The notes: generated by a model from the sequence alone, not told the origin. A stretch of 64,000 bases of DNA from VXYL01 sp965243095 (GCA_965243095.1 OZ251530.1:3410001-3474000); one strand, 5' to 3'; positions 1-8,880 are shown, counted from the stretch's first letter. Numbers and translations are program-made.

Positions 1-2027
1 GCCGGCGCGAAGCCGGCGGCGACGCCGGTGCCGATGGAGCACGCCAAGGCGGCGGCCACGAACCACGGCGAGAACGCCACCGGCAGGCCGGCGGCTTCCA
101 AGGCCGGGCCGGTTACGGTGCCGAACGCGGTGCCGAGGAGGCCGCCGGCGCACGTCACCACCGCGGCTTCCAGCAGGAACTGCCGGGCGATGTCGCGGCG
201 GCGCGCGCCGGTGGCCATGCGGATGCCGATCTCGCGGCGCCGTTCCGTCACCGCGATGAGCATCACGGACATCACGCCGAGGCCGCCGACCACCAGCGAC
301 ACGCCGCCCACCGTGCCGATCAGCGTGGAAAGCAGCTTTTCGATGGTGGAGAGGCCCGCGTGCAATCCCGCATAGTTGGTCAACTGGATGCCGGCGTCGC
401 CGTGGCGGCGGGTCAGCGCGTCGAACACCGCCCGGCCGGTCTCCTGCACGCGCAGCGGATCCGCCGCGGCCACGTCGATGCTGTCCAGCCCGCGGTCTTG
501 AAACCACAGCGCCAAAGCCGTTTGCAGCGGCACGAACACATACTTGTCGCTGTCCAGAACGATGCGTCCCGGCAGGCTCTCCCGGGCAAGCACGCCTTTC
601 ACCAAGAACGGCACGTCGGCCACCAGAATGTACTCGCCCACCGCCGGCAACGGGGCGGGCAGCAGTTTGTCGCTGGCGTACGCCCCGATCACGGCCACCG
701 CGGCGAGGCGATCCGCCTCGGCCTCGGTCCACATGGCGCCGCGCGCGAGCGGCCGATTCGTGCCACGCATCCCGTCCACCGTGATCGCGTGGAGGAACAC
801 CTCCAAGTCGCGGTCCTCGCGCCGGATCGTCATCCGCCGCCTTACCACGGGCAACGCCGTGTACACGCTCGGCAACTCCTTGACCGCTTCGACATCGGCG
901 AGCGTGAGGCGCGCCGGCGTCACCGGCCGGTTGCGGATGCGATCGGCGGAGCTGACGTAGATGGTGTCCGCGCCGGTGCTCGCGGCGGCCCGCACGCCCT
1001 GCTGGTACGCGCCTTGCACCACGCTGAGCAGCGCCACCACGGACCACACGCCCACCGTGACGCTGAGCATCGTCAGCACGGTGCGCAGCCGACTGGCGCG
1101 GAGGAGGTTGGCGCGCAGCCCCCGAACGCCGGTGCCGATTTCCTCGCCGATCGTCGCGAGCCGGCTGCGCCAGTCGATGGTGGGTGGCCTCTCCGTAGCG
1201 GGGTGATCGGCGTGCGTGGATGCACCTGCCCCCGCGGGCGCTCGGCCGGGGGAGGATGGGGATGGCGAATCGTCCGCGGCCGGGGGCGCGAACGCCGGGC
1301 CGCTGTCCGCCACCACGCGCCCGTCGCGCAGTTCGATGCGCCGCCACGCCCACGCCGCCACGTCCGGGTCGTGGGTTATGACCACCACGGTGTGGCCGCG
1401 CTCCGCCAAACCGCGCAACGTGCCCATCACCTCGGTGCCGCTGGCGGCGTCGAGCGCGCCGGTGGGCTCGTCGGCGAGCAGCACCTGGCCGCCGTTCATC
1501 AACGCGCGGGCGATGGCCACCCGCTGTTGCTCGCCGCCGGACAACGCGCCCGGCCGGTGCCGCAAGCGGTGGCCGAGGCCCAGCGAGCGCAACAAGCGCC
1601 GCGCCCGCTGCAAGCGTTCGGCGCGGCGCAGCCCGGCGTAGGTGGCCGGCAGCTCCACGTTCTCCTCGGCGTTGGCTGAGCCGATCAGGTTGTAGGACTG
1701 GAACACGAAGCCGAACACGTCGCGGCGCAGCGCCGCCAGTTCGTCCGGGCGCAAAGCCTCCACCGCCCTGCCCCGCAGCACATAGCGCCCGCTCGTCGCC
1801 CGATCCAAGCAGCCGAGGATGTTCATCAACGTGGATTTGCCGGAACCGGACGGCCCCATCACGCACACGAACTCGCCGCGCCCGATGCCCAGCGTCACGT
1901 CCGCCAAGGCATGCACGCCACCGGCGGCCGGGAAGAAGCGGCCGACGCCGGCGAGCTCGATCAGGGGTTCGCCAGCTGCAAGCGGCGCGGTGCCATGCGC
2001 CTTCCGCGTGGATGCCCCGGCGGCCAT
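1..2027 (-). CDS. macB: MacB-type ABC exporter (ATPase-permease fusion), 3' end beyond window
   Basis: Fused exporter of the MacB family: an N-terminal ABC ATPase followed by a permease with one membrane helix, a periplasmic MacB_PCD-like domain and three C-terminal helices (FtsX fold). Reading from the ATG at 2027, the protein has a Walker A motif GPSGSGKST, then the usual Q-loop, LSGGEQQRVA signature, ADEPTGALD Walker B and H-loop. About 675 residues are visible, and the last ones (GTGVAAGFAPA) match the point where family members have GLAAGIVPARRAS, so only about 15 residues are missing. It lies 8 bases downstream of the TolC-like gene at 2036-3412 and so would be the inner-membrane motor of a tripartite MacA-MacB-TolC pump. 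The substrate cannot be told from sequence. Its adaptor gene in this copy is reduced to a stub at 3419-3478. Confidence 0.88.
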   Translation of the reverse strand, partial: MAAGASTRKAHGTAPLAAGEPLIELAGVGRFFPAAGGVHALADVTLGIGRGEFVCVMGPSGSGKSTLMNILGCLDRATSGRYVLRGRAVEALRPDELAALRRDVFGFVFQSYNLIGSANAEENVELPATYAGLRRAERLQRARRLLRSLGLGHRLRHRPGALSGGEQQRVAIARALMNGGQVLLADEPTGALDAASGTEVMGTLRGLAERGHTVVVITHDPDVAAWAWRRIELRDGRVVADSGPAFAPPAADDSPSPSSPGRAPAGAGASTHADHPATERPPTIDWRSRLATIGEEIGTGVRGLRANLLRASRLRTVLTMLSVTVGVWSVVALLSVVQGAYQQGVRAAASTGADTIYVSSADRIRNRPVTPARLTLADVEAVKELPSVYTALPVVRRRMTIRREDRDLEVFLHAITVDGMRGTNRPLARGAMWTEAEADRLAAVAVIGAYASDKLLPAPLPAVGEYILVADVPFLVKGVLARESLPGRIVLDSDKYVFVPLQTALALWFQDRGLDSIDVAAADPLRVQETGRAVFDALTRRHGDAGIQLTNYAGLHAGLSTIEKLLSTLIGTVGGVSLVVGGLGVMSVMLIAVTERRREIGIRMATGARRRDIARQFLLEAAVVTCAGGLLGTAFGTVTGPALEAAGLPVAFSPWFVAAALACSIGTGVAAGFAP

Positions 2028-2035
2028 GCGTCACC

Positions 2036-3412
2036 TCACCGCGCGTCCGCACGCCAGCCGCCGCCGAGGGCTTGGTAGAGCGCCACGACTGCCTGCAGGA
2101 CGCGCAGCTTGTTGTTGAGCACGGCTTCGCGGGCGGCGTACAGCGTCGTTTGGGCACCGAGCAAAGCCTCGAACTCGCCGGCGCCTTCGCGGTAGCGGGC
2201 CTCGGCGATGCGGAGGGATTCTTCGGCCAGCCGCACATCGTCCGCCAAGAGGTCGGCGAAGGAGCGCAGGAGGGCGAGGTTCGCCAAGGCCACTTCCACT
2301 TCGTTGAAGGCGGCGATGACGGCGCGGCGATAGTCCGCCAGCAGGGATTCCAAGCGTAGGCGCGACGCCTCCAAGTCGCGTCCGCGCCGGCCCAAGTCGA
2401 ACAGCGTGAGCACCAGATCCGCCGAGACCGCGAGCGCAGTCGCGCCTTGCGCCACCACGTTGCCGAGGGAGGCGCTGGTGGCGCCGGCGTCGGCGGTCAG
2501 GTCGATGCGCGGCAGGAACGCCAGGCGCGCCAAGTCCACGTTGGCGCGGGCGTCGCGCAGGGCGGCTTCGGCCTGCACCAGATCCGGGCGGCGCGCCAAC
2601 AACGCCGAAGGCAGCCCGGGCGCCACCGCCGGCACCTGCACATCGGCCAGCGTGGTGGCGTCCACATCGAATGTCCACACCGAGGCGCCCACCAGCAGCG
2701 CGAGGGCGGCGCGGCTGCGCAGCAGGTCCAGCTCCAGCCTGCGCAGGGCGTTGCGTTCGCGGCGGGCAACGATGCGCTGGCGCAGGGCGTCGCTGGCGAG
2801 GGCGACGCCGGCTTCCACGCGGGCTTCCACTATCGCGGCGATGGCGTCGGCGTTGTCGATGTTGGCGCGGGCGGCTTCCATGCGGTCGCGCAGCAGCAGG
2901 ATCTCGAAGTAGGTGTTGGCGGTCGTGGCGAAAACGCGCAAGCGCACATCGGCGGCTTGCGCCACGGCGGAATCGTAGGTGGCTTGCGCCGCCTGGTGGC
3001 GCGGGCGTATGCCGAGCACGTCGGTGGAAGGCGCGCGCAGGTTCAGGCCCAAGGATTCGGCGCCGCCGTCGGCGAAATCGCCCCGCGCGCCGGCGCCGGA
3101 GTACCGCTGGCCGGTGCTGGTGGTGAGCGCGACGCGAGGCCAACGCGCCAAGCCGGCACCTTCCAGCGCGAGTTCGGCGGCGCGCAGCGCCCGGGCGCTG
3201 TTGCCCAGCTCGAAGTTGCGCTCGCGCACTTGGCCGACGAGGTCGGTCAATTCGTCGCTGCCAAACGCCCGCCACCAGTCGAGGGGCGGCCACTCGGCGG
3301 CGGCGTCGCTGCCCTGCCACTCCTCGGGCACGTCGGAAGGCGGCAGCGCCGGCAGCAACCGCCAACGCGCCTGCCTCAGGCTGCGGGCTTGCGTTGCCAC
3401 GGTGTGCGCCAT
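2036..3412 (-). CDS. TolC/NodT-family outer-membrane efflux protein, copy 1, signal peptide and lipobox deleted
   Basis: 458 residues, nearly identical to the 479-residue copy at 6102-7541. The family consists of trimeric outer-membrane channel lipoproteins (NodT/OprM type) rich in long alpha-helical coiled segments, as seen here. Relative to the other copy it lacks 20 residues exactly where that copy carries the hydrophobic signal segment and lipobox LLSAC: here WRLLPA runs straight into LPPSDVPEEW. The deletion is in frame and 60 bp long, matching the distance between two 9-bp direct repeats (gccggcagc) still present in the intact copy at 7417 and 7477. The rest of the reading frame is undamaged. 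Without the export signal the product should stay in the cytoplasm, so this copy is probably non-functional although open. The macB gene follows at once. Confidence 0.85.
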   Translation of the reverse strand: MAHTVATQARSLRQARWRLLPALPPSDVPEEWQGSDAAAEWPPLDWWRAFGSDELTDLVGQVRERNFELGNSARALRAAELALEGAGLARWPRVALTTSTGQRYSGAGARGDFADGGAESLGLNLRAPSTDVLGIRPRHQAAQATYDSAVAQAADVRLRVFATTANTYFEILLLRDRMEAARANIDNADAIAAIVEARVEAGVALASDALRQRIVARRERNALRRLELDLLRSRAALALLVGASVWTFDVDATTLADVQVPAVAPGLPSALLARRPDLVQAEAALRDARANVDLARLAFLPRIDLTADAGATSASLGNVVAQGATALAVSADLVLTLFDLGRRGRDLEASRLRLESLLADYRRAVIAAFNEVEVALANLALLRSFADLLADDVRLAEESLRIAEARYREGAGEFEALLGAQTTLYAAREAVLNNKLRVLQAVVALYQALGGGWRADAR

Positions 3413-3418
3413 CGCGGC

Positions 3419-3478
3419 CTAGGACGCGACCACGCGGTCGCCCTCCACCAAGCCCTCCAGCACTTGGCAATGCGACGC
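3419..3478 (-). pseudogene. C-terminal stub of a MacA-like membrane fusion protein
   Basis: The last about 17 codons, ending in LEGLVEGDRVVAS and a stop, match the C-terminus EVLEGLVEGDRVVAL of the complete adaptor gene at 7550-8689. Homology stops abruptly near 3478, where unrelated sequence begins. The stub keeps its native position just upstream of the TolC-like gene. It marks the left edge of the foreign cassette that lies between the two halves of the duplicated efflux operon. Confidence 0.8.
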
Positions 3479-3779
3479 GCGGGCCGGAGGGGCGCGAAAG
3501 CAGGACGCGCGTACTACGAATACCCGGATGCCGCCGAAACGCTGGTGGCGGACGGTCGCCGGCCGCGCTGTCAACGCGCCAGCGCCAACAAGCGCCCGCT
3601 CCGCCACTTCCGACCGCGAGTGTCCAGTTGGGCCCGACTCATTTTTCCCTTTCCAATCAATGACTTGACACTGACTTTGGGATCGCCTTGCCCTCAGGGA
3701 CCCTCGGGGATTAAGGGGATGTCTTAGCCACCAAACCATGTTACTGTTCACGCATCTCAACTAACTCAGGAGACCGACC
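3479..3779. other. Intergenic region upstream of peptide gene 1
   Basis: About 300 bases with no gene that I can support on either strand. It begins at the break in the adaptor stub and ends with a good ribosome-binding site (AGGAG, 7 bases before the ATG at 3780). A TTGACA hexamer occurs near 3665 but has no convincing -10 partner at proper spacing, so I do not call a promoter. Confidence 0.5.
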
Positions 3780-4010
3780 ATGAGGCTTTTCCACAAGCGC
3801 ATTGTCGCATTCTTGGCAGCCCTCGTCGTGTTGGGTGCCGGTGTCGTGTTCGCCCACAGCGGGGAATACAGCTACTCTGGCTTTGACGACCGGATCTGCA
3901 CCGGCCCTACCTCCGTTGGTGCGAACTCCGTCGAGAGGCTTAAGCAAGCGGGGGCATTGTCGTATATCGACAACCAAAGCCCCGGCGCAGGATGCAAACA
4001 GATCTGGTGA
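3780..4010 (+). CDS. Small secreted two-cysteine peptide 1 (unrecognised family)
   Basis: 76-residue product with a classic signal peptide: MRLFHKRI, then a hydrophobic stretch to about residue 24 ending ...VVFAHS. The predicted mature part is about 50 residues and contains YSYSGF, a cysteine (RICTG), the segment AGALSYIDN and a second cysteine (GAGCKQ). It is clearly related to the 84-residue product at 17390-17644: both have MRF/L..RI, (H).(Y)SG, C, S...L..AGA..YIDN, P.G.C.Q. Both have an AGGAG ribosome-binding site and both are followed about 50-60 bases later by the same subfamily of MacB-like exporter. I do not recognise the family. A bacteriocin-like or signalling peptide handled by the adjacent ABC protein is plausible, by loose analogy with lactococcin-972-type loci that pair a small exported peptide with a MacB-like ATPase. 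The function is unknown. Confidence 0.7.
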   Translation: MRLFHKRIVAFLAALVVLGAGVVFAHSGEYSYSGFDDRICTGPTSVGANSVERLKQAGALSYIDNQSPGAGCKQIW

Positions 4011-4061
4011 CCGTGATCTGACCATCGGGGCACGGACCTCATGTGTTGAAAGAGGCCACTC

Positions 4062-6008
4062 TTGATCGACCTCCGAGGGATTTCTCGGGTCTACGATGGT
4101 GAGGGTGGCGAACGCGTTTGTGCGCTGGCGAACGTGACGCTGCATGTCGCGCAAGGTGAATTCGTCTGTCTCACCGGGCCGTCGGGATCCGGCAAGTCTA
4201 CGCTCCTGAACATCATTGGTTGTCTGGATCGTCAGAACGCCGGCGAATACCGCTTCGCAGGGACAGACACCGCAGAGTTGGACGCGGAAGACCGGGCAAC
4301 GTTGCGACGGGACGCCATAGGGTTTGTGTTCCAAGGCGTGTACTTGCTGGACGCCGAGACCGCACATGCCAACGTGGCGCTGCCGGCTACATTCCGGGGG
4401 ACACCCGCTCGCGCCGCATGCCAGCGTGCGGACGACCTGTTACGGGAGCTTGGCCTCAGCGACAAGGCTAACGCTCGTGGGGGTGACCTTTCCGGCGGCG
4501 AGCGTCAGCGAGTCGCCATCGCACGGGCACTAATGAACGGTGCCGATCTCATCCTAGCCGACGAACCGACCAGCGCCTTGGATTCAGCGCGATCCGAAGA
4601 CGTCCTCAAACTGCTTGCGGCCTTGCCTAAGCGCGGGCACACTGTAGTGGTTGCCTCGCACGATGGCGCTGTGCGCACGCAAGCAGTGCGAACCGTGGAG
4701 TTGCGGGAAGGACGTATCGTCGCGGACTCCGGGGCTGTCAACGAAGCGAGCGTGGCGGTTGCGGCCGCGCCGCCTTCGATTGGTGGCCGCTTGCGGAGTG
4801 TTTTGCGAAGGGCTAGGCAGAGTGCGCGGTCGCTGCTTAAGCGTCCGGTCGCCACCACCTTGGCGATCCTAAGCGTCGCGCTTGGCGCATGGTGCGTCAT
4901 CGCCACGTTGGGATTGGCCGCAGGTGCTTACGACGGAACCACTGCGGCGATGGGCCGGATGGGTGCCGATGAGATCTATGCTAGCGGCAGTTTCGGAACG
5001 CCGAGCATCCGTGTGACGCCAGAGGACTCCCAAGCCATTGAGGCGCTTCCCGGCATACGAAGGGCTGCGATCGGCGCGTCTTGGACAGCGACGTTACGCC
5101 GCGGGAATAGGCAATTGGAGGTGACGCTACGAGGCAACGGTGGCGGCTTCACTAGGCAGTTCATGTGGATGGAGTACACATTGGCGAGTGGCGCTCCGCT
5201 GAGCCCCGGCGACCACGCAGCTCGGACGCGCACCCTAGTAATCAGCACACCGGTGAGCGACGCGCTTTTCGGGCACGGAGTCGACGCCATCGGCAAGAAG
5301 GTGTGGCTCGCGGATCAATTGTTCACGGTAAAAGGCGTTCTCGCGCCACATCCGATCTTCAGCCAAGCCACATACCGCGAACGAGGTCAATTCGATCACA
5401 CGGCAGAAGCGCCGTTCAGCACTGTTCGGGAACTCCTTGGTGACCAGCACATACGAAACACCGGGCTGTCGATTAAGGCACAAGTCCATGATCCCTTGCA
5501 GGTCGAGGCAGTGGCGGCCGAGATACGCGACGTGCTCATTCGCCGCCACGGGGCCCAGCCAGAAGCCGTGAACGTGCAAATCAACGACTACATTACCGGG
5601 CCGTACTGGAAGATGGTCCACAACCGGATCGCACTGCTTGGCACCTTGGGCACCGTCACCTTGCTGGTTGGCGGTTGCGGTATCACAGTAATGATGTTGA
5701 CAGCCATGCGTGGCCGAAGGCATGAGATCGCCCTCCAGTTGGCACTCGGCGCACGCCGGCACGACATCGTTTGGGACTCCTTGTTCGAAGCGTTGTATAT
5801 CACCTTGACGGGCGGCGCGGCCGGCGCGGCGCTTGGTCTCGGCACCGGGGCGATCTTGGCCGAGGCATTGCACACACCGGTTTCCTACGACGCGTGGTTC
5901 GTGCCGGTTGCGGTCGGATGCGCCGTGGCTGTCGGGTTCGCCGCCAGTGTCGTCCCAGCGCACCGGGCCTCAAAACTGGACCCCGCGGCCGTGTTGGCAG
6001 ACAAGTAG
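4062..6008 (+). CDS. MacB-like ABC exporter paired with peptide 1
   Basis: 648-residue ATPase-permease fusion. Walker A GPSGSGKST is at about residue 39, signature LSGGERQRVAIARA about 143, Walker B ILADEPTSALD, and H-loop ASHD. The permease starts near residue 260 with one helix, has a periplasmic domain and ends with three helices. The TTG start at 4062 is chosen because it gives MIDLRGISR, aligning with MIELQGVSR of the copy at 17702, and has AGAGG upstream. With the genes at 8881 and 17702 it forms a subfamily marked by DAETA..NVALPA after the Q-loop and by YRERGQ in the periplasmic domain, unlike the classical MacB copies in this window. It begins 51 bases after the peptide gene on the same strand and was probably acquired with it. 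Codon choice looks slightly less GC-biased than in its neighbours. Confidence 0.87.
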   Translation: MIDLRGISRVYDGEGGERVCALANVTLHVAQGEFVCLTGPSGSGKSTLLNIIGCLDRQNAGEYRFAGTDTAELDAEDRATLRRDAIGFVFQGVYLLDAETAHANVALPATFRGTPARAACQRADDLLRELGLSDKANARGGDLSGGERQRVAIARALMNGADLILADEPTSALDSARSEDVLKLLAALPKRGHTVVVASHDGAVRTQAVRTVELREGRIVADSGAVNEASVAVAAAPPSIGGRLRSVLRRARQSARSLLKRPVATTLAILSVALGAWCVIATLGLAAGAYDGTTAAMGRMGADEIYASGSFGTPSIRVTPEDSQAIEALPGIRRAAIGASWTATLRRGNRQLEVTLRGNGGGFTRQFMWMEYTLASGAPLSPGDHAARTRTLVISTPVSDALFGHGVDAIGKKVWLADQLFTVKGVLAPHPIFSQATYRERGQFDHTAEAPFSTVRELLGDQHIRNTGLSIKAQVHDPLQVEAVAAEIRDVLIRRHGAQPEAVNVQINDYITGPYWKMVHNRIALLGTLGTVTLLVGGCGITVMMLTAMRGRRHEIALQLALGARRHDIVWDSLFEALYITLTGGAAGAALGLGTGAILAEALHTPVSYDAWFVPVAVGCAVAVGFAASVVPAHRASKLDPAAVLADK

Positions 6009-6021
6009 AGCAAGATGAACT

Positions 6022-6072
6022 ATGACGCCGGCGGTAAGGAAGAAGCGGCCGACGCCAGCGATATCGATCAGG
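6022..6072 (-). pseudogene. N-terminal remnant of macB, copy 2
   Basis: Directly downstream of the intact TolC-like gene, the minus strand reads LIDIAGVGRFFLTAGV, matching LIELAGVGRFFPAAGG near the start of the macB gene at 1-2027. The start codon is no longer in frame and homology ends about 6025, next to the end of the peptide-associated exporter. This is the right-hand edge of the cassette that split the duplicated efflux operon. Confidence 0.75.
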
Positions 6073-6101
6073 CGTTTGCATGGACGTCACGCCGGCCTAC
6101 A

Positions 6102-7541
6102 TCAGCTCGCGGCGTCCGCACGCCAGCCGCCGCCGAGGACCCGATAAAGCGCCACAACCGCTTGCAAGACGCGCAGCTTGTTGTTAAGTGCGGCTTCGCG
6201 GACGCCGTACAGCGTCGTTTGGGCGCCGAGCAACGCCTCGAACTCGCCGGCGCCTTCGCGGTAGCGGGCTTCGGCGATGCGCAGGGATTCCTCGGCCAGC
6301 CGCACGTCGTCCGCCAGCAGCTCGGCGAAGGAGCGCAGCAGGGCGAGGTTCGCCAAGGCCACTTCCACTTCATTGAAAGCGGCGATCACCGCGCGGCGAT
6401 AGTCCGCCAGCAGGGACTCCAAGCGCAATCTGGACGCCTCCAAGTCGCGTCCGCGCCGGCCCAAGTCGAACAGCGTGAGCACCAGATCCGCCGAGACCGC
6501 GAGCGCCGTCGCGCCCTGCGCCACCACGTTGCCGAGGGAGGCGCTGGTGGCGCCGGCGTCGGCGGTCAGGTCGATGCGCGGCAGGAACGCCAGCCGCGCC
6601 AAGTCCACGTTGGCGCGGGCGTCGCGCAGGGCGGCTTCGGCCTGCACCAAGTCCGGGCGGCGCGCCAACAACGCCGAAGGCAGGCCGGGCGCCACCGCCG
6701 GCACCTGCACATCGGCCAACGTGGTCGCGTCCACATCGAACGCCCACACCGAGGCGCCCACCAGCAGCGCGAGGGCGGCGCGGCTGCGCAGCAGGTCCAG
6801 CTCCAGCCTGCGCAGGGCGTTGCGTTCGCGGCGGGCAACGATGCGCTGGCGCAGGGCGTCGCTGGCGAGGGCGACGCCGGCTTCCACGCGGGCGTCCACT
6901 ATCGCGGCGATGGCGTCCGCGTTGTCGATGTTGGCCCGGGCGGCTGCCATGCGGTCGCGCAGCAGCAGGATCTCGAAGTAGGTGTTGGCGGTGGTGGCGA
7001 AGACGCGCAAGCGCGCGTCGGCGGCTTGCGCCACGGCGGAATCGTAGGTGGCTTGCGCCGCTTGGTGGCGCGGGCGTATGCCGAGCACGTCGGTGGAAGG
7101 CGCACGCAGGTTCAGGCCCAAGGATTCGGCGCCGCCGTCGGCGAAATCGCCCCGGGCGCCGGCGCCGGAGTAGCGCTGGCCGGTGCTGGTGGTGAGCGCG
7201 ACGCGGGGCCAACGCGCCAAGCCAGCGCCTTCAAGCGCGAGTTCGGCGGCGCGCAGCGCCCGGGCGCTGTTGCCGAGCTCGAAGTTGCGCTCGCGCACTT
7301 GGCCGACGAGGGCGGTCAATTCGTCGCTGCCAAACGCCCGCCACCAGTCGAGGGGCGGCCACTCGGCGGCGGCGTCGCTGCCCTGCCACTCCTCGGGCAC
7401 GTCGGAAGGAGGCAGCGCCGGCAGCGGCGTGGCGGCGCAGGCGGAGAGCAACACCGCCGCGCCGCCGGCGGCGAAGGCCGGCAGCAAGCGCCAACGCGCC
7501 AGCCGCCGGTTGCGGGCTTCCGTTGCCACGGCGCGCCCCAT
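6102..7541 (-). CDS. TolC/NodT-family outer-membrane efflux lipoprotein, copy 2 (intact)
   Basis: 479 residues. The N-terminus has a positively charged region (RRLARWR), a hydrophobic stretch and the lipobox LLSAC at about residue 34, so it should be exported and lipid-anchored in the outer membrane. The rest is the duplicated OEP helical domain typical of NodT/OprM channels, with family-typical phrases such as WWRAFGSDELTALV and RRPDLVQAEAALRDARANVDLAR. It begins 8 bases after the adaptor gene at 7550-8689, consistent with one operon. The macB gene that should follow survives only as a stub, so this channel now has an adaptor but no motor of its own. It could work with the macB at 1-2027 or another MacB-type protein nearby. 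Confidence 0.9.
   Translation of the reverse strand: MGRAVATEARNRRLARWRLLPAFAAGGAAVLLSACAATPLPALPPSDVPEEWQGSDAAAEWPPLDWWRAFGSDELTALVGQVRERNFELGNSARALRAAELALEGAGLARWPRVALTTSTGQRYSGAGARGDFADGGAESLGLNLRAPSTDVLGIRPRHQAAQATYDSAVAQAADARLRVFATTANTYFEILLLRDRMAAARANIDNADAIAAIVDARVEAGVALASDALRQRIVARRERNALRRLELDLLRSRAALALLVGASVWAFDVDATTLADVQVPAVAPGLPSALLARRPDLVQAEAALRDARANVDLARLAFLPRIDLTADAGATSASLGNVVAQGATALAVSADLVLTLFDLGRRGRDLEASRLRLESLLADYRRAVIAAFNEVEVALANLALLRSFAELLADDVRLAEESLRIAEARYREGAGEFEALLGAQTTLYGVREAALNNKLRVLQAVVALYRVLGGGWRADAAS
7417..7485. repeat. 9-bp direct repeats bounding the lipobox-coding segment
   Basis: The sequence gccggcagc occurs at 7417-7425 and again at 7477-7485, exactly 60 bases apart, on either side of the codons for the signal segment and lipobox. 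In the other copy of this gene only one repeat remains (3348-3356) and the 60 bases between are missing, as expected for slippage or recombination between the repeats. Confidence 0.85.
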
Positions 7542-7549
7542 CGCCGCCG

Positions 7550-8689
7550 TTAGAGCGCCACCACGCGGTCGCCCTCCACCAAGCCCTCCAGCACTTCGGC
7601 GTGGGTGTGGCTGGTCTCGCCGATGGTGATGCGGCGGGGCGCGGCAACGCCGTCCGCGCCCAGCAAGTTCACTTCGCCGGTCATCCGCCCGGCGTCGTTG
7701 CGCGCGAAGTCGCTCACCATGTCCAGCGGCACGGCGAGGATGCGGCGCGGCTCGGAAATCTCGAAGAACACTTGGGCGCTCATGTCCGCCAAGAGCGCGC
7801 CGTCGGCGTTGTCCACGTCGAAAAGCGCCGTGTAGGTGGCGACGTTGGCTTCCACCACCGCGCGCGGCATCACTTGGCGCAAGGTGCCGCGCCAGCGCCG
7901 GTCGCGGCCGCCCAAGGTGGTGAAGTAGGCGCCCATCCCCACCGTGAGCTTGCCGATGTTGGCTTCGGCCACCTTGGCTTCGACGGTCATGGTGGAGAGA
8001 TCGGCCAAGTGCAGAATCACCGGCGTTACATAGGTGGCCGTGAGGGTTTGGCCTTCGGCGGCGATGAGTTGCAGCACGGTGCCGTCGGCGGGCGCGTAGA
8101 TGTTGGCGTAGCCCAGCTTGGCCTCCTCGCTGGTGAGGTTGGCGCGGCTGGACTCGGTGCGCGCCTGGGCGCCGGCCAAATTGCTGCGCGCCCGCACCAA
8201 GGCGTCCTCGGCGCGCTCCAGCGCCACTGCGGTGGTGGCGTTCTCGGCCATCAACCGCCGCTGCCGTTCCGCCTCCGCTTCCGCCAGCCGCAACGCCGAT
8301 TGGCTGGCGCTCAAGGCGGCCTCTTGCGACTCCACGCTCGCCCGGCTGGCCTTCACCAGATTGCGCTGAATGGTGGCGTCGATCTCCGCGAGCAGATCGC
8401 CGGCCGCGACCCGATCGCCAACCTGCACGTGCAGGCGGTGCAACTGGCCGGACACCTGCGCGCCCACCTCGACGATGGCGCTGGGCTTCAGCTTGCCGGC
8501 AGCCGTGACTAGATCACCCAGCTGGCGATAGCCGACGGTGGCCGTGCGCGTCGCCGGCTCGTCTTCGCCATCGTCGTCGCCGCCAAGCCACCAGTAGCCG
8601 CCGCCGAGAACGACCACCGCAAAGGCGGCAATCCACGGCCAGACGCGGCGCTTGGCCGGCGGCGGCGCGGCGTCGCTCGAATCGCTCAT
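7550..8689 (-). CDS. macA: MacA-like periplasmic membrane fusion protein (HlyD/RND adaptor family)
   Basis: 379 residues. A single N-terminal membrane helix (VWPWIAAFAVVVLGGGYWWL, about residues 16-35) is followed by a lipoyl-like half domain, a helical hairpin rich in A, E, R and Q (about residues 105-190), the second lipoyl half (YANIYAPADGTVLQLIAAEG) and beta-barrel and membrane-proximal domains. This is the standard layout of an adaptor bridging an inner-membrane MacB and an outer-membrane TolC. It is the first gene of the operon, 8 bases before the TolC-like gene. A truncated copy of its 3' end at 3419 shows that the whole operon was once duplicated. Confidence 0.9.
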   Translation of the reverse strand: MSDSSDAAPPPAKRRVWPWIAAFAVVVLGGGYWWLGGDDDGEDEPATRTATVGYRQLGDLVTAAGKLKPSAIVEVGAQVSGQLHRLHVQVGDRVAAGDLLAEIDATIQRNLVKASRASVESQEAALSASQSALRLAEAEAERQRRLMAENATTAVALERAEDALVRARSNLAGAQARTESSRANLTSEEAKLGYANIYAPADGTVLQLIAAEGQTLTATYVTPVILHLADLSTMTVEAKVAEANIGKLTVGMGAYFTTLGGRDRRWRGTLRQVMPRAVVEANVATYTALFDVDNADGALLADMSAQVFFEISEPRRILAVPLDMVSDFARNDAGRMTGEVNLLGADGVAAPRRITIGETSHTHAEVLEGLVEGDRVVAL

Positions 8690-8772
8690 GGCGCAAGCCT
8701 TGGCGGATCAGGGATGGTGGATTCTACGCTACGCAGCGACAGCGGTGCGCGGCGGCCGAGTGTAGGACAGAT

Positions 8773-8871
8773 ATGTCGTACACTCTGGCGACCGTGCTCT
8801 CCGCACTGCTCGATGGCCAGATCGTGTTTCTCTTCCCGTCGTTCCAAAGACTATGCTCGGAATCTGGCTAG
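8773..8871 (+). pseudogene. C-terminal tail fragment of an AAA-type ATPase gene
   Basis: A 32-codon reading frame, MSYTLATVLSALLDGQIV followed by FLFPSFQRLCSESG and a stop. Thirty of 32 bases at 8793-8824 match the 3' part of the ATPase gene at 11015 (VLSALLDGQVV). After that point the two differ, and this copy looks like the genuine end of the protein (a short strand plus PSF..L helix, as at the end of winged-helix tails). It ends 9 bases before the ATG of the ABC gene at 8881, so an ATPase-ABC gene pair probably once stood here. Confidence 0.65.
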
Positions 8872-8880
8872 GAGCGGGAC

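Noticed and set aside
360..1679. 439-codon plus-strand frame opposite macB
   Set aside because: Antisense shadow: the minus-strand frame carries all MacB motifs, and the plus-strand translation is H, R and Q-rich without domains.
3665..3700. TTGACA hexamer upstream of peptide gene 1 as a promoter
   Set aside because: No acceptable -10 element at 15-19 bases; the match could be chance.
6015..7553. Long plus-strand frame opposite the TolC-like gene, and its twin opposite copy 1
   Set aside because: Conserved between copies only because the DNA is duplicated; the true product is the channel protein on the minus strand.
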